DNA of 63,837 nucleotides from a virus, in IMG/VR virus record IMGVR_UViG_3300032289_001441, positions 1-63,837 of that record. One strand, written 5' to 3'. The notes beneath the pieces were generated by a model that was not told the DNA's origin, did not search any database, and saw only the letters and a program-made list of their open reading frames with translations. Shown here piece by piece: positions 56,348-63,837 of the stretch. A program made the position numbers and the translations under genes. Position 1 is the stretch's first letter. Every line of letters starts with the position of its first letter.

Positions 56348-57202
56348 ATGCTCTTGCACCACGTCCTGCGTGATCTCTACGCGCCGCTGACAGGCGTCAG
56401 CGACCGCACGATCACCCTATACGGATACACACTGCGATCGTGGGGCGAGGTGCTCGGGCGACCGCCAGAAACCACCGATCTCGATGAGTTGTCGGTAGCC
56501 CGGTTTCTGGCCCGCCGCGTTCGCGAGATGTCGGCTGCCACGGCAGCCAAGGATCGCGCCCAAATTCGCGCTCTCTGGGAGTTCTGCGCCCGCAGAAAGA
56601 TCTGCGACACTTGGCCGCAAGTGCCCCGCATCATCGTCCCCGAGCGAATCCCCGAGGCATGGCTGACCGACGAGATGAAGTCGATCATAACTTCCGCCGC
56701 CCAGGAGCAGGGCCGCATCGGCGGCTTCCCCGCGGCGGCGGTGTGGAAGGGAATTTTACTGCTGTGCTACGACACGGGCGAACGGATAGCGTCGGTCGTC
56801 GATGTGCGCGCATCCGACGTGCGTGGCTGCAACGTGATCTTCCGCGCCGAGGAGAGGAAGGGCAGGCGCCGCGACATCATGCGCGAGATCAGCGTGGAGT
56901 GCGCCGATGCGCTCCTGGCGATTCGCCGTGGCCCCGACGACACGGCGATTCCTTGGGATCGGCACCGCACATGTCTCTGGCGAATATTGAAGATCATCCT
57001 TCAGCGAGCTGGACTGCCCAGCGATCGGCGGTGCAAATTTCATCGCATCCGCAAGACCACCGCCTCCTACTACGAGGCGGCCGGCGGCTCTGCGCAACGA
57101 CTACTTGACCACTCAAGCCCCGCGGTGACGAAAAAATACCTCGACCCGCGAATCGTCAGCCCAGGCGTGCCTGCACCGAGCGTCCTGCCCCGCGTGGTCT
57201 AG
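56348..57202 (+). CDS. int: Tyrosine recombinase (integrase)
   Basis: The ATG at 56348 follows AAGGAGA; the frame continues upstream through the terminator and is not used there. The 284-residue protein has a core-binding N-terminal domain and the full catalytic set: R146 (TGERIAS), K171 (EERKGRR), H232 and R235 (FHRIRK), H255 (LLDHSS) and Y264 (KKYLDP). It would integrate the phage genome into the host chromosome. An attP site could not be identified by eye. Confidence 0.92.
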   Translation: MLLHHVLRDLYAPLTGVSDRTITLYGYTLRSWGEVLGRPPETTDLDELSVARFLARRVREMSAATAAKDRAQIRALWEFCARRKICDTWPQVPRIIVPERIPEAWLTDEMKSIITSAAQEQGRIGGFPAAAVWKGILLLCYDTGERIASVVDVRASDVRGCNVIFRAEERKGRRRDIMREISVECADALLAIRRGPDDTAIPWDRHRTCLWRILKIILQRAGLPSDRRCKFHRIRKTTASYYEAAGGSAQRLLDHSSPAVTKKYLDPRIVSPGVPAPSVLPRVV

Positions 57203-57315
57203 GCATCGGAGTTCCACTCGTCCGACATATCTCCGAGTGTCTCCGCAGCGAACATGAGGGCTTGGGCGACGATCGCGATTGCTATTGCGATGGCTGCGAG
57301 AAGTTTCGAGATCAA
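57199..57315 (-). CDS. 38-residue membrane peptide
   Basis: A TTG start in a TTGA overlap with the fibre gene opens a short frame with one hydrophobic helix (LLAAIAIAIAIVAQALMFAA) and an acidic tail. It ends opposite the integrase stop. It could be a holin-like peptide or simply a small membrane protein. Confidence 0.4.
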   Translation of the reverse strand: MISKLLAAIAIAIAIVAQALMFAAETLGDMSDEWNSDA

Positions 57316-57581
57316 GCTCCAACCTCGATGTAAACGCCGTCAGCGAACTGGTAAATCCGCGAGCTATCAGACGCAAGATAAAGCAGGCTCGCCAGCCCGA
57401 CTGCCGGGAACGACGCCGTGCTGGCGAATCTAGCAATCGAAGAAAAAGTCGCCACCGCACCAGCACCGGATCGATAAAACAGACGACCGTCGGCTTGGTT
57501 CACGGCGATGACGCCGTTCCCGAGCGAACTGGGCGTGTTTCCAGCCGTGTTGCTGTACGGATTGCGAACGACGTTTGCCAC
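57312..57581 (-). CDS. Tail fibre-associated protein, paralogue of 61111..61401
   Basis: An 89-residue protein. The N-terminus has NGVIAVNQADGRLFYRSG and the C-terminus ASLLYLASDSSRIYQFADG. The same two segments occur in the protein at 61111..61401 (YGEPAWNAADGRLYIGN and GTLYIATDTSRVFRFDSSG). It follows a fibre gene. Confidence 0.7.
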   Translation of the reverse strand: MANVVRNPYSNTAGNTPSSLGNGVIAVNQADGRLFYRSGAGAVATFSSIARFASTASFPAVGLASLLYLASDSSRIYQFADGVYIEVGA

Positions 57582-57583
57582 GG

Positions 57584-58291
57584 TCAGAACGTCCCAGAGT
57601 CGATCGTGATATTGTCGATGCTGCCGCCCGTGATGTTCACGTTATTCGCGGCCTGAGTCGCCATGCCGCCGAGGCCGAGGTTCGTGCGAGCGGCGGCTAC
57701 GTCGGCGAGATCAGAGAGGTTCGACGCCTTGGCGAGCTTGCCGCCGATGCTCGCCGAGATCGTCGTGGAGAAGCTGGCGTCACTCCCTAAAGCGGTCGCG
57801 AGTTCTGCCAGTGTGTTGAGGGCTTCCGGTGCCCCGTTTACGAGGTTCGCCACTGCCGTCATGACGAACGAGGTGTTCGCTATCTTCGTGGATGAGTCGC
57901 CCGCCGTCACGTTGGGGGTCGTGGGCGATCCGGTAAGGCCCGGAGATGCCAGCGGCGCATATGTGCTGCTCGCAGAAGCCTGCGAGAGATAGGTGCTGCT
58001 CGCAGATGAGATCGTCAGGTATGTTGATCCAGCGGTAGCGGTGGTCAGGTAGTTCGCGAGTTGCGACGACACGTCCACGGCAGCGACCGCCGAGGTGACA
58101 TAGCTCTTCGTAGCGAACGTCCCGTCGCCGCCTATGACGATTACGCTTGTTGCATTCCCGTCTTGGCCCAGACCCTTGCCATACATCAGGTTGCCGTCCA
58201 CCTCATTGAACGCAAGCTCACCGTTGAGGAGCGTAGCTGGCGCCCCCGGCTGGCCGCTAACCCGCCTCTTAATTCTGATTCGATTCGCCAC
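57584..58291 (-). CDS. Tail fibre protein
   Basis: The 235-residue protein has an N-terminal IRIKRRVSG...LLNGELAFNEVDGNLMYGKG segment shared with fibre-associated neighbours, a low-complexity Ser/Thr/Ala repeat region (STYLTISSASSTYLSQASASSTYAP is one stretch in pieces), and a C-terminal KASNLSDLADVAAARTNLG segment found in many phage fibres. Confidence 0.8.
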   Translation of the reverse strand: MANRIRIKRRVSGQPGAPATLLNGELAFNEVDGNLMYGKGLGQDGNATSVIVIGGDGTFATKSYVTSAVAAVDVSSQLANYLTTATAGSTYLTISSASSTYLSQASASSTYAPLASPGLTGSPTTPNVTAGDSSTKIANTSFVMTAVANLVNGAPEALNTLAELATALGSDASFSTTISASIGGKLAKASNLSDLADVAAARTNLGLGGMATQAANNVNITGGSIDNITIDSGTF

Positions 58292-58303
58292 GATGCTTGC
58301 TCC

Positions 58304-58594
58304 TTAAAAGTTGCCAGCGTCGACAACCACGTCACGCTCTGGGTAGTTTTGCCACTTGCCGCCGCTGCCGTATCGAAGGAGGTCGCCCTCCGCGACGTTG
58401 CTCAACTGCACGTCACTCGCCGCTGATAGCGCGTTGCCGGGAGGGCCGATCACGCCTTGCGGCCCCTGTGGCCCGATGCCGCCGCCTGCCGTGGCCTCGA
58501 CGACTGACGATCCGACGGTCGCGGAGATGCCCCCCGAGGCGGCGACGGTCGCCGTGATCGGCTGCGAGTTGACTGTCGCGGTGATGTTGCTCAT
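58304..58594 (-). CDS. Short fibre protein with collagen-like segment
   Basis: The start is the ATG at 58594 in an ATGA overlap. The 96-residue product is Ala/Thr-rich, with a short Gly-X-Y segment (GPQGPQGVIGPPG) near the middle. Such segments trimerise fibre proteins. Confidence 0.65.
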   Translation of the reverse strand: MSNITATVNSQPITATVAASGGISATVGSSVVEATAGGGIGPQGPQGVIGPPGNALSAASDVQLSNVAEGDLLRYGSGGKWQNYPERDVVVDAGNF

Positions 58595-58914
58595 GCGTAG
58601 ACCTCTACGGTTCCACTGAGGGCCGTTCGCTGCACGCTGCCGGGAGCAGTCCAGTCGAGTTGCCACCCGTATGTGCCAGCCGCGAGCGAGGCAGTCTGCG
58701 TGTCGGTGAGACTCACGGAGACTTGCCCTGCGGCGGCGTCTGCCAAGGTGGTCGTGAAGGGAATCACGGTCGCTCCGGTGACGAGACTCGTCACGTTGGC
58801 TGAGACTGAGTAGGAAGCCAGCGACACGTTGAAGTCGATGAGAGTCGAGAAGTCGCCGCTCTTTTTGAATGCCAGATTCATCGTTCCCGGCAGCAGGCTG
58901 AATGTGTTAGTCAC
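58591..58914 (-). CDS. Baseplate/fibre protein, BppU-like
   Basis: A 107-residue protein starts with GTG in a GTGA overlap. Its pattern (FNVSLASYSVSANVTSLVTG, GQVSVSLTDTQTASLAAGTYGWQLDW) resembles the N-terminal domain of BppU-type baseplate upper proteins, which connect receptor-binding proteins to the tail. Confidence 0.65.
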   Translation of the reverse strand: MTNTFSLLPGTMNLAFKKSGDFSTLIDFNVSLASYSVSANVTSLVTGATVIPFTTTLADAAAGQVSVSLTDTQTASLAAGTYGWQLDWTAPGSVQRTALSGTVEVYA

Positions 58915-59075
58915 TGCACTCCCTCCTCCAGTTGCTCGATCTCTCGCCTCCGCTCAACGGCCATCCGCACCACCGCGTGCGCCTCTGCCAACGCTCGCGG
59001 CAACACGCTCGCAGCACGCCACAGGCAGTAGCTGCCGATGGTGGAGCAGATCAGGAGTTCAAGGAGGTGTTTCAT
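58911..59075 (-). CDS. Small membrane-like protein
   Basis: The short frame starts in a TAATG overlap and ends in a GTGA overlap. The 54-residue product has a hydrophobic N-terminus (MKHLLELLICSTIGSYCLW) and a charged C-terminus. No family is recognised. Confidence 0.5.
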   Translation of the reverse strand: MKHLLELLICSTIGSYCLWRAASVLPRALAEAHAVVRMAVERRREIEQLEEGVQ

Positions 59076-61102
59076 TACTCAGCCCACACGGTCACGCCGC
59101 CGTTTAGTTGATGATCGCCTGCGCTATTGCAAGATTTTCGCCATCTGACCTTTTGCCCAGCAGAAATGCTGGCCGTGACATTAAAGCTGCCTCGCCCAAT
59201 AAACAGCGTAGAAACGACAGAACTAAGTGCGTTGTTCCAAATCTGGATTTCCATAAGGTCATCAGTGTCGCCCGAGTTGTCGGTGGTGCTTCCAGACGCT
59301 CGGAAGGTGGCGGTTGCCAGTGCCTCAAAAACGAACGGGAAAATTTCGTTGCAACCATTGCGGGATATTGCCGACCCGCGAGTGAATTTGGATGCGGCGG
59401 TACCTGAGCCAGTCCAGTTCGCAGTGTCGCTGCCGCTAATCGCAAGCAGAACGCTGTTCGGCGTTCCCGTCGCCGTGCCACTATACGTTCCCGTGCCAAC
59501 CGCACTCACGCCAGCAACTCTCACCGTGTATGCCGTGCCGTTAGTCAAGCCGGTCAGCGTGTAGCTAGTGCTTGTGCTCCCGGTGGACACAGTTTGAGCC
59601 GAGCCGCCTGACGGCGTGTATTCCACGGTGTATCCGCTGATAGCAGACGTGCCGGGTGCAGACGGTGCCGTCCACGCGAGCGATAGCTGTGCGTTGCCTG
59701 CCGTGGCCGTGAGAGATGTCGGTGCGTTGGGAGGTGTTCCAGCAATCGGCGTGACGCTGCTACTTGCAGCCGTGTATGTGCCAGTGCCATTGCTGTTCAT
59801 CCCTGCCACTCGGAACACATACGCGGTTCCATTCGTCAATCCCGTCACCACTTGGCTTGCAGTAGTAGACGCGGTGCGGCTGAACGTCGTCCAAGTTGAT
59901 CCAGAGTTGCTGCTGAACTGTACGGAGTAATCGGTGATCGCGCTGCCGCCGTTGTATGACGGTGCCGTCCATGTCAGCGACACCTGTGCGTTGCCGCCAG
60001 TCGCTGCCAGCGAAGTCGGGGCAGACATTGGCCCAACGTCAGGGAACGCCGCTGTCGGGACTGTGATTGTCGCGCTCGTGTACGAGCGATTGTTGCCGAC
60101 GGTCCATCGAAACTCGTCTATAAAACCGTTCAGCGACGTGCCTCCGGCTTGTGAGCCGATCCAAACGGAGCTTGGATTTGCTACCCAACTGGTGCTATCT
60201 GTCACCGTCCCGACCAGAGTGCCATCGATATACAGACGATTCGTTGAGCCGGTTCGGCTGACAGCAATGTGCTGAAAGGTGTTTGCCGAGAACGACAGCG
60301 AGCCAAACTGGACGGGCCAATTCGTGTTTGCGCCGCCCATCCACAATTGACCGCTGCCTGACAGATTTATGCCCAGCATGAGGTAGCCGTTTGCGTTGAC
60401 ATTTCCTCCGATGATCCAGCCCTGCGCTGTAGCGGATGCAAGATTCTGCCACCACTCTATGCAGAAATCACCGCTCATGTTCAGGGCAGAGCTTCCAGCG
60501 ACGGCGATGTATTGTCCACTTCCGGCAATGCTGAACGATCCGCTGCCGTACTTCTTGGTCGAAGTGCTGACGCTCGCTCCGCTCGCCGTGACAGTGCGAG
60601 CGTAGGACGAGGAATCAGCCAGCGAGTCGGCACGGAGCAACAGTTGGACGCTACCAAACAGCGGATCGCCCGCTGTGGGCGTGACCGCACTTGATGCAGC
60701 CGTATACGCCCCCACGCCTACACCGTTGACCGCAGCCACGCGGAAACGCACTGCCTGTCCGTTGCTCAGTCCCGTGACGGTCGCGGTAGTTGCCGTCGAT
60801 GCCGCCGCCGTAAACGTGGTCCACGTCGCTCCGTTGTCGGTGCTGAACTGCTCCCGGTAGTCCGTGATAGGTGCCTGTGCGATCACGCCAGTCGGAGCAG
60901 TCCATGAGAGCGATGCCTGCGCGTTGCCTTCGGTTACGGTGAGTCCGGTGGGTGCAGGCGGCACGAACAATGCACGCAGCACAGCGTCCTCGCCGCCACT
61001 CGCAGCAAGTTCCCAGACATTATTGCCCGCGTATGTGTAGCTTCGCCCGTTTTGCGTGCTGGTCGCGCCGATTGACGGGTTGCTCGGGAATGAGAATGGC
61101 AT
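59075..61102 (-). CDS. Adhesin-like tail protein with FN3 and LamG domains
   Basis: The 675-residue protein has three fibronectin type III domains (each with a PxxLxxTxGNAQxSLxWTAP motif and a TGLTNGTAY loop), a LamG/concanavalin-like domain between the first and second (about 150-350), and a C-terminal beta domain ending WRKSCNSAGDHQLNGG. It would bind host surface sugars or proteins. It is coupled to the next gene by TAATG. Confidence 0.82.
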   Translation of the reverse strand: MPFSFPSNPSIGATSTQNGRSYTYAGNNVWELAASGGEDAVLRALFVPPAPTGLTVTEGNAQASLSWTAPTGVIAQAPITDYREQFSTDNGATWTTFTAAASTATTATVTGLSNGQAVRFRVAAVNGVGVGAYTAASSAVTPTAGDPLFGSVQLLLRADSLADSSSYARTVTASGASVSTSTKKYGSGSFSIAGSGQYIAVAGSSALNMSGDFCIEWWQNLASATAQGWIIGGNVNANGYLMLGINLSGSGQLWMGGANTNWPVQFGSLSFSANTFQHIAVSRTGSTNRLYIDGTLVGTVTDSTSWVANPSSVWIGSQAGGTSLNGFIDEFRWTVGNNRSYTSATITVPTAAFPDVGPMSAPTSLAATGGNAQVSLTWTAPSYNGGSAITDYSVQFSSNSGSTWTTFSRTASTTASQVVTGLTNGTAYVFRVAGMNSNGTGTYTAASSSVTPIAGTPPNAPTSLTATAGNAQLSLAWTAPSAPGTSAISGYTVEYTPSGGSAQTVSTGSTSTSYTLTGLTNGTAYTVRVAGVSAVGTGTYSGTATGTPNSVLLAISGSDTANWTGSGTAASKFTRGSAISRNGCNEIFPFVFEALATATFRASGSTTDNSGDTDDLMEIQIWNNALSSVVSTLFIGRGSFNVTASISAGQKVRWRKSCNSAGDHQLNGGVTVWAE

Positions 61103-61110
61103 GATGACCT

Positions 61111-61401
61111 CTAGTTACCGATCTCGACATAGACTCCAGACGAATCGAACCGAAACACTCGACTCGTGTCAGTTGCGATGTACAGCGTGCCGCTGGCCCC
61201 GACTTCGGGGAACCCCGCCGTGGTCGCTGCTTCGACGATGTTCGCGGAGCCGCCGCCACCGGAGCCGACGGCCACCGGCTGGTTTGATGCGTTGCCGATG
61301 TACAAACGCCCGTCTGCGGCATTCCACGCCGGTTCCCCGTAGCTCAACGTGGGAGTTGAGCCAGCGACGTTCGAGCGTTTTACTTTTACGATTTTTGGCA
61401 T
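61111..61401 (-). CDS. Tail fibre-associated protein
   Basis: A 96-residue protein (MPKIVKVKRSNVAGSTPTLS...). It has the YGEPAWNAADGRLYIGN segment and a C-terminal GTLYIATDTSRVFRFDSSGVYVEI segment (given here in pieces), and is a paralogue of 57312..57581. It follows the large Ig-like adhesin. Confidence 0.72.
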   Translation of the reverse strand: MPKIVKVKRSNVAGSTPTLSYGEPAWNAADGRLYIGNASNQPVAVGSGGGGSANIVEAATTAGFPEVGASGTLYIATDTSRVFRFDSSGVYVEIGN

Positions 61402-63837
61402 CAGGGCACCGTAAGAGTTGCGGCGTTGCTGTTCACGGTCGTGTAGCTGGCCTTGCTAAAGACCGCTCGATACCTCTTGCCGCTATCGGCAGAAACAGGC
61501 GTGAGCGAGAGCGGGCTGCTGACGGCCCCGCTGATGTCAGTCCATGTCGCACCGCCGTCAGACGACTGCTGCCACTGGATGGCAGGAGAGCCGAATGTCG
61601 TCGTGGCGGACGAAGAGAACGTCGCGGAGAGGATACCGCCAGTGTCGATGAGCGACCCTCCGATCGACGCGGATTGGGTCGAAGATGGGCTTCCTGCTTC
61701 AAGCAGTACCTTTTGGGAGGCAGAGACAGGCAAACTCCCGAGTTCGTTAGCGGCGGTCATCGAAAACGTGCGAGTCGTCCACGACAACCCTTGGTCGTCC
61801 GACGTGTAGATGGTTCTGTTGTTTGCTGTGCCGGTCGGCACATACATTACACGAGAGCCGCTGACGAAGAATCTGCCGCTAGTCTGACCTTGGGCGACTA
61901 AGTAAATCGATGCGGATTGACGCAACGCCCAGCTCGCCCCCGCGTCGTTGCTCGTGTAAAAGCCAAGGCTACCCGCCGCCACAAGTCGCGAGCCGACGAC
62001 TGCGACCGCCATGTCGTAACTGCTCCCCGGCAAATCGCACGCCGTCACAGTCGGAGTTGTTGCGTTCGCGTTCGCGTAAGACAGAAGAAAAATGGAGCGT
62101 GAGTTTGTATACTCGCCGTAAACGGCAAAGTAATTCTCAGCCAGAGCGTCAAAGCGAGTCAGACCGAACGAACCGCTTGCACCAGTAGAAAAAATGTTTG
62201 TAACTACAGGCTGACCCAAACCAATTCGCGTTCTAATATTATGCCCAATGACGTTGCCGTCGATCGTGTAGTCAGCATACGAGACGATCCTGTTGCCAGA
62301 CTGCGCCAGTAGCGACTCGGACTCGCCGCCCCAGCATTGAGTCCACGTCACACCGTCGGCTGAAGACGCCGAGCCTGTGCTTGTGTACGCCGTGTTGACT
62401 ATCAGAAACCCAGAACCCGGCACTGAGATCACGCTAATGTAACGATTGTTGTTACTACTAGCCCCATAAAAAACTTGACTACTTCGCGGCGTCCACGTCA
62501 CGCCGTCAGTGCTGGTAGCATACTGCGTCCCTGACGATGGAACTGGCAGGCGATTGGTCAGGTAGACGCCGTCGTAGTAAGCCACACGCGACCAGCGTGC
62601 CGCCACGGGCAGTGCGAAATTCTGCCTAGTCCAGTTAATTCCGTCGCTTGAGGTGGCGATGTAGTCGCCACCGTAGTCGGCGTTGTTTGGAGTGGCAAAC
62701 CATTTGCCGCCAACAAAGCTTATGCCTTCCCACGAACCAGTCGGCAGGCTGAACGCGGTTGACGAGAACTGCGACACGCTCGCCGTCGTATTGCTGGGCT
62801 GCTGCGACACGGTTATGACATCTGTGGGTACAGTCAGAGTGGCTGCATTCGACCGCACCGTGTTCCAGCCAGACTTTGTGAACTTCGCCCGATACCTCTT
62901 CCCGGTGTCGCTGCTCGTCAATCCGGTCAACGCCAGCGATGAGCCTGTCTGACCGCTCAAGTCTGAGTAGTTCGATCCGCCGTCGGTCGAGATTTCCCAC
63001 TGGATAGTCGGTGCCCCTGCGGGCGACGAGGCCGCAGACGTGAAGGAGGCAGAGTAATTAGGGGTGGTGCCCGCGACCGGCTGGCCGGTCTGGCTGGATG
63101 GCTGAGTCGTGACGCTGATCGGTGCCACTGCGAGAGTCGCCGCGTTGCTCGTGGCGTCTGAGTAGCCGCTCGAAGACACGATGCAGCGATACCGATAGCC
63201 GTTGTATCCGGTCTCGGTGATGCCAGAGAGCGCGTAGCTGGCCGAGGTCGCTCCAGTGATGTTCGTCCAGTTCGTGCCGTCTGGCGACGACTGCCACTGA
63301 TAGGACAACCCAGTGCCGGGTGTCGTGGCCGAGACGGCGAAAGTAGCTGACGTGCCGTTCGTGAGAGAGACGTTCTGCGGCTGGACGATGATCGAGATCG
63401 ACGCAGAGATAGTCAGCGTAGCCTCGCCGCTGGTCAGCGTTGCCGTCGGAGTCAGTTCCACGACCACCGCCGGGAGCCAGCCATTGACCGCAGTACCTCC
63501 GGTTCCGGCAGAGCCGCTGGTGATAATCACGCGATACTTGTCGCCGTTGTTCGCTGCGAAGCTCAAGTCTGCGAGCGAAAGGGTCGCCGAGAGTCCAGTG
63601 GCAATGTTCGTCCACGATCCCGCACCGCCCGCCTGCCTCTGCCACTGATAGAGGAGTTCTGCGTTTTGGGTTGCAGACGCCGTGACGCTAAAAGTCGCTG
63701 CACCAGCCACCGCCGTCTGGTTGCTTGGCTGCACCGAGATCGTGATCGTCGGAGTCGTCCAGTCTTCGATCGACGTTCGACGCCACTGATCCGCACCGCT
63801 TGCTACATAGAGATAGTCTGAGTCGTAGCTGAGTGCC
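61401..63837 (-). CDS. Ig-like and Asp-box propeller adhesin (partial at right edge)
   Basis: The frame is open to the window end, so the 5' end lies beyond it; the GTG at 63734 is internal. The visible 811 residues hold a YDSDYLYVASGADQWRR motif, three Ig-like domains (each with YQW or IQW), a propeller-like region of about 370 residues with five Asp-box sequences (SSDGINWT, STDGVTWT, SADGVTWT, SNDAGASW, SDDQGLSW), and a fourth Ig-like domain. It is probably the C-terminal part of the gene at 1..317. A host-binding role is likely. Confidence 0.82.
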   Translation of the reverse strand, partial: ALSYDSDYLYVASGADQWRRTSIEDWTTPTITISVQPSNQTAVAGAATFSVTASATQNAELLYQWQRQAGGAGSWTNIATGLSATLSLADLSFAANNGDKYRVIITSGSAGTGGTAVNGWLPAVVVELTPTATLTSGEATLTISASISIIVQPQNVSLTNGTSATFAVSATTPGTGLSYQWQSSPDGTNWTNITGATSASYALSGITETGYNGYRYRCIVSSSGYSDATSNAATLAVAPISVTTQPSSQTGQPVAGTTPNYSASFTSAASSPAGAPTIQWEISTDGGSNYSDLSGQTGSSLALTGLTSSDTGKRYRAKFTKSGWNTVRSNAATLTVPTDVITVSQQPSNTTASVSQFSSTAFSLPTGSWEGISFVGGKWFATPNNADYGGDYIATSSDGINWTRQNFALPVAARWSRVAYYDGVYLTNRLPVPSSGTQYATSTDGVTWTPRSSQVFYGASSNNNRYISVISVPGSGFLIVNTAYTSTGSASSADGVTWTQCWGGESESLLAQSGNRIVSYADYTIDGNVIGHNIRTRIGLGQPVVTNIFSTGASGSFGLTRFDALAENYFAVYGEYTNSRSIFLLSYANANATTPTVTACDLPGSSYDMAVAVVGSRLVAAGSLGFYTSNDAGASWALRQSASIYLVAQGQTSGRFFVSGSRVMYVPTGTANNRTIYTSDDQGLSWTTRTFSMTAANELGSLPVSASQKVLLEAGSPSSTQSASIGGSLIDTGGILSATFSSSATTTFGSPAIQWQQSSDGGATWTDISGAVSSPLSLTPVSADSGKRYRAVFSKASYTTVNSNAATLTVP

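Noticed and set aside
1-63837. tRNA genes
   Set aside because: No cloverleaf with a proper T-loop (GGTTCRA) and acceptor stem was found by eye. A tRNAscan-SE run would settle it.

Overview
This window looks like the whole, or nearly the whole, genome of a temperate tailed phage with an HK97-type head and a siphovirus-type tail. The grounds are P27-type small and HK97-type large terminase, HK97 portal, S78 prohead protease, HK97 major capsid protein, gp6/gp16/gp10/DUF3168 connectors, a G/G-T tail chaperone pair with a likely -1 frameshift, a 1,719-residue tape measure, and a tyrosine integrase. No tRNA, rRNA or bacterial housekeeping locus is seen. The DNA is GC-rich. The host is not proven; a secreted protein with a planctomycete-like look (43806..44132) makes a planctomycete my best but weak guess. 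The reading frame is open and in phase across both window ends on the minus strand, which fits one gene split by linearising a circular or circularly permuted genome.

Layout. (1) 1-20.5 kb, minus strand, read right to left: terminases, portal, ferritin-like protein, multidomain protease, capsid, a glycosyltransferase, connectors, tail tube, chaperones, tape measure, tail proteins. (2) 20.5-22.1 kb: switch region with divergent transcription, a perfect hairpin, a GP88-like gene, and a block of 59-bp tandem repeats followed by four 18-bp boxes. (3) 22.1-35.9 kb, plus strand: about 33 small genes, mostly of unknown function, including a sliding clamp, an ASCH protein, a SWIM-type zinc protein and HTH proteins. 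Most have a leader built from a GC hairpin (often with an A/G-CGTT loop), a GTGGAAACGA-type box and a GAGGAAACGAGAC ribosome-binding box directly before the start codon. (4) 35.9-57.3 kb, mostly minus strand: HNH, a lysis-like set, a glycosyltransferase/methyltransferase group, small genes, PhoH, a phage CsrA, UvrD-like helicase, Prim-Pol primase, HNH, a conserved early protein, SNF2 helicase and a tandem-HTH protein, then a plus-strand small gene, a textbook terminator and the integrase. (5) 57.2-63.8 kb, minus strand: tail-fibre and adhesin genes with fibronectin, LamG, Ig-like and Asp-box propeller domains, probably continuous with the left-end tail genes.

The most unusual feature is the plus-strand block, where a repeated start-associated leader is attached to almost every small gene. 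The same phage encodes a CsrA homologue. CsrA dimers bind paired GGA motifs near ribosome-binding sites, and most leaders carry one GGA in each of two boxes. This suggests, as an untested hypothesis, a phage-encoded post-transcriptional regulon. Minus-strand genes instead use ordinary AAGGAGG sites and 1- to 4-base stop/start overlaps (TAATG, ATGA, GTGA, TTGA), consistent with translational coupling.
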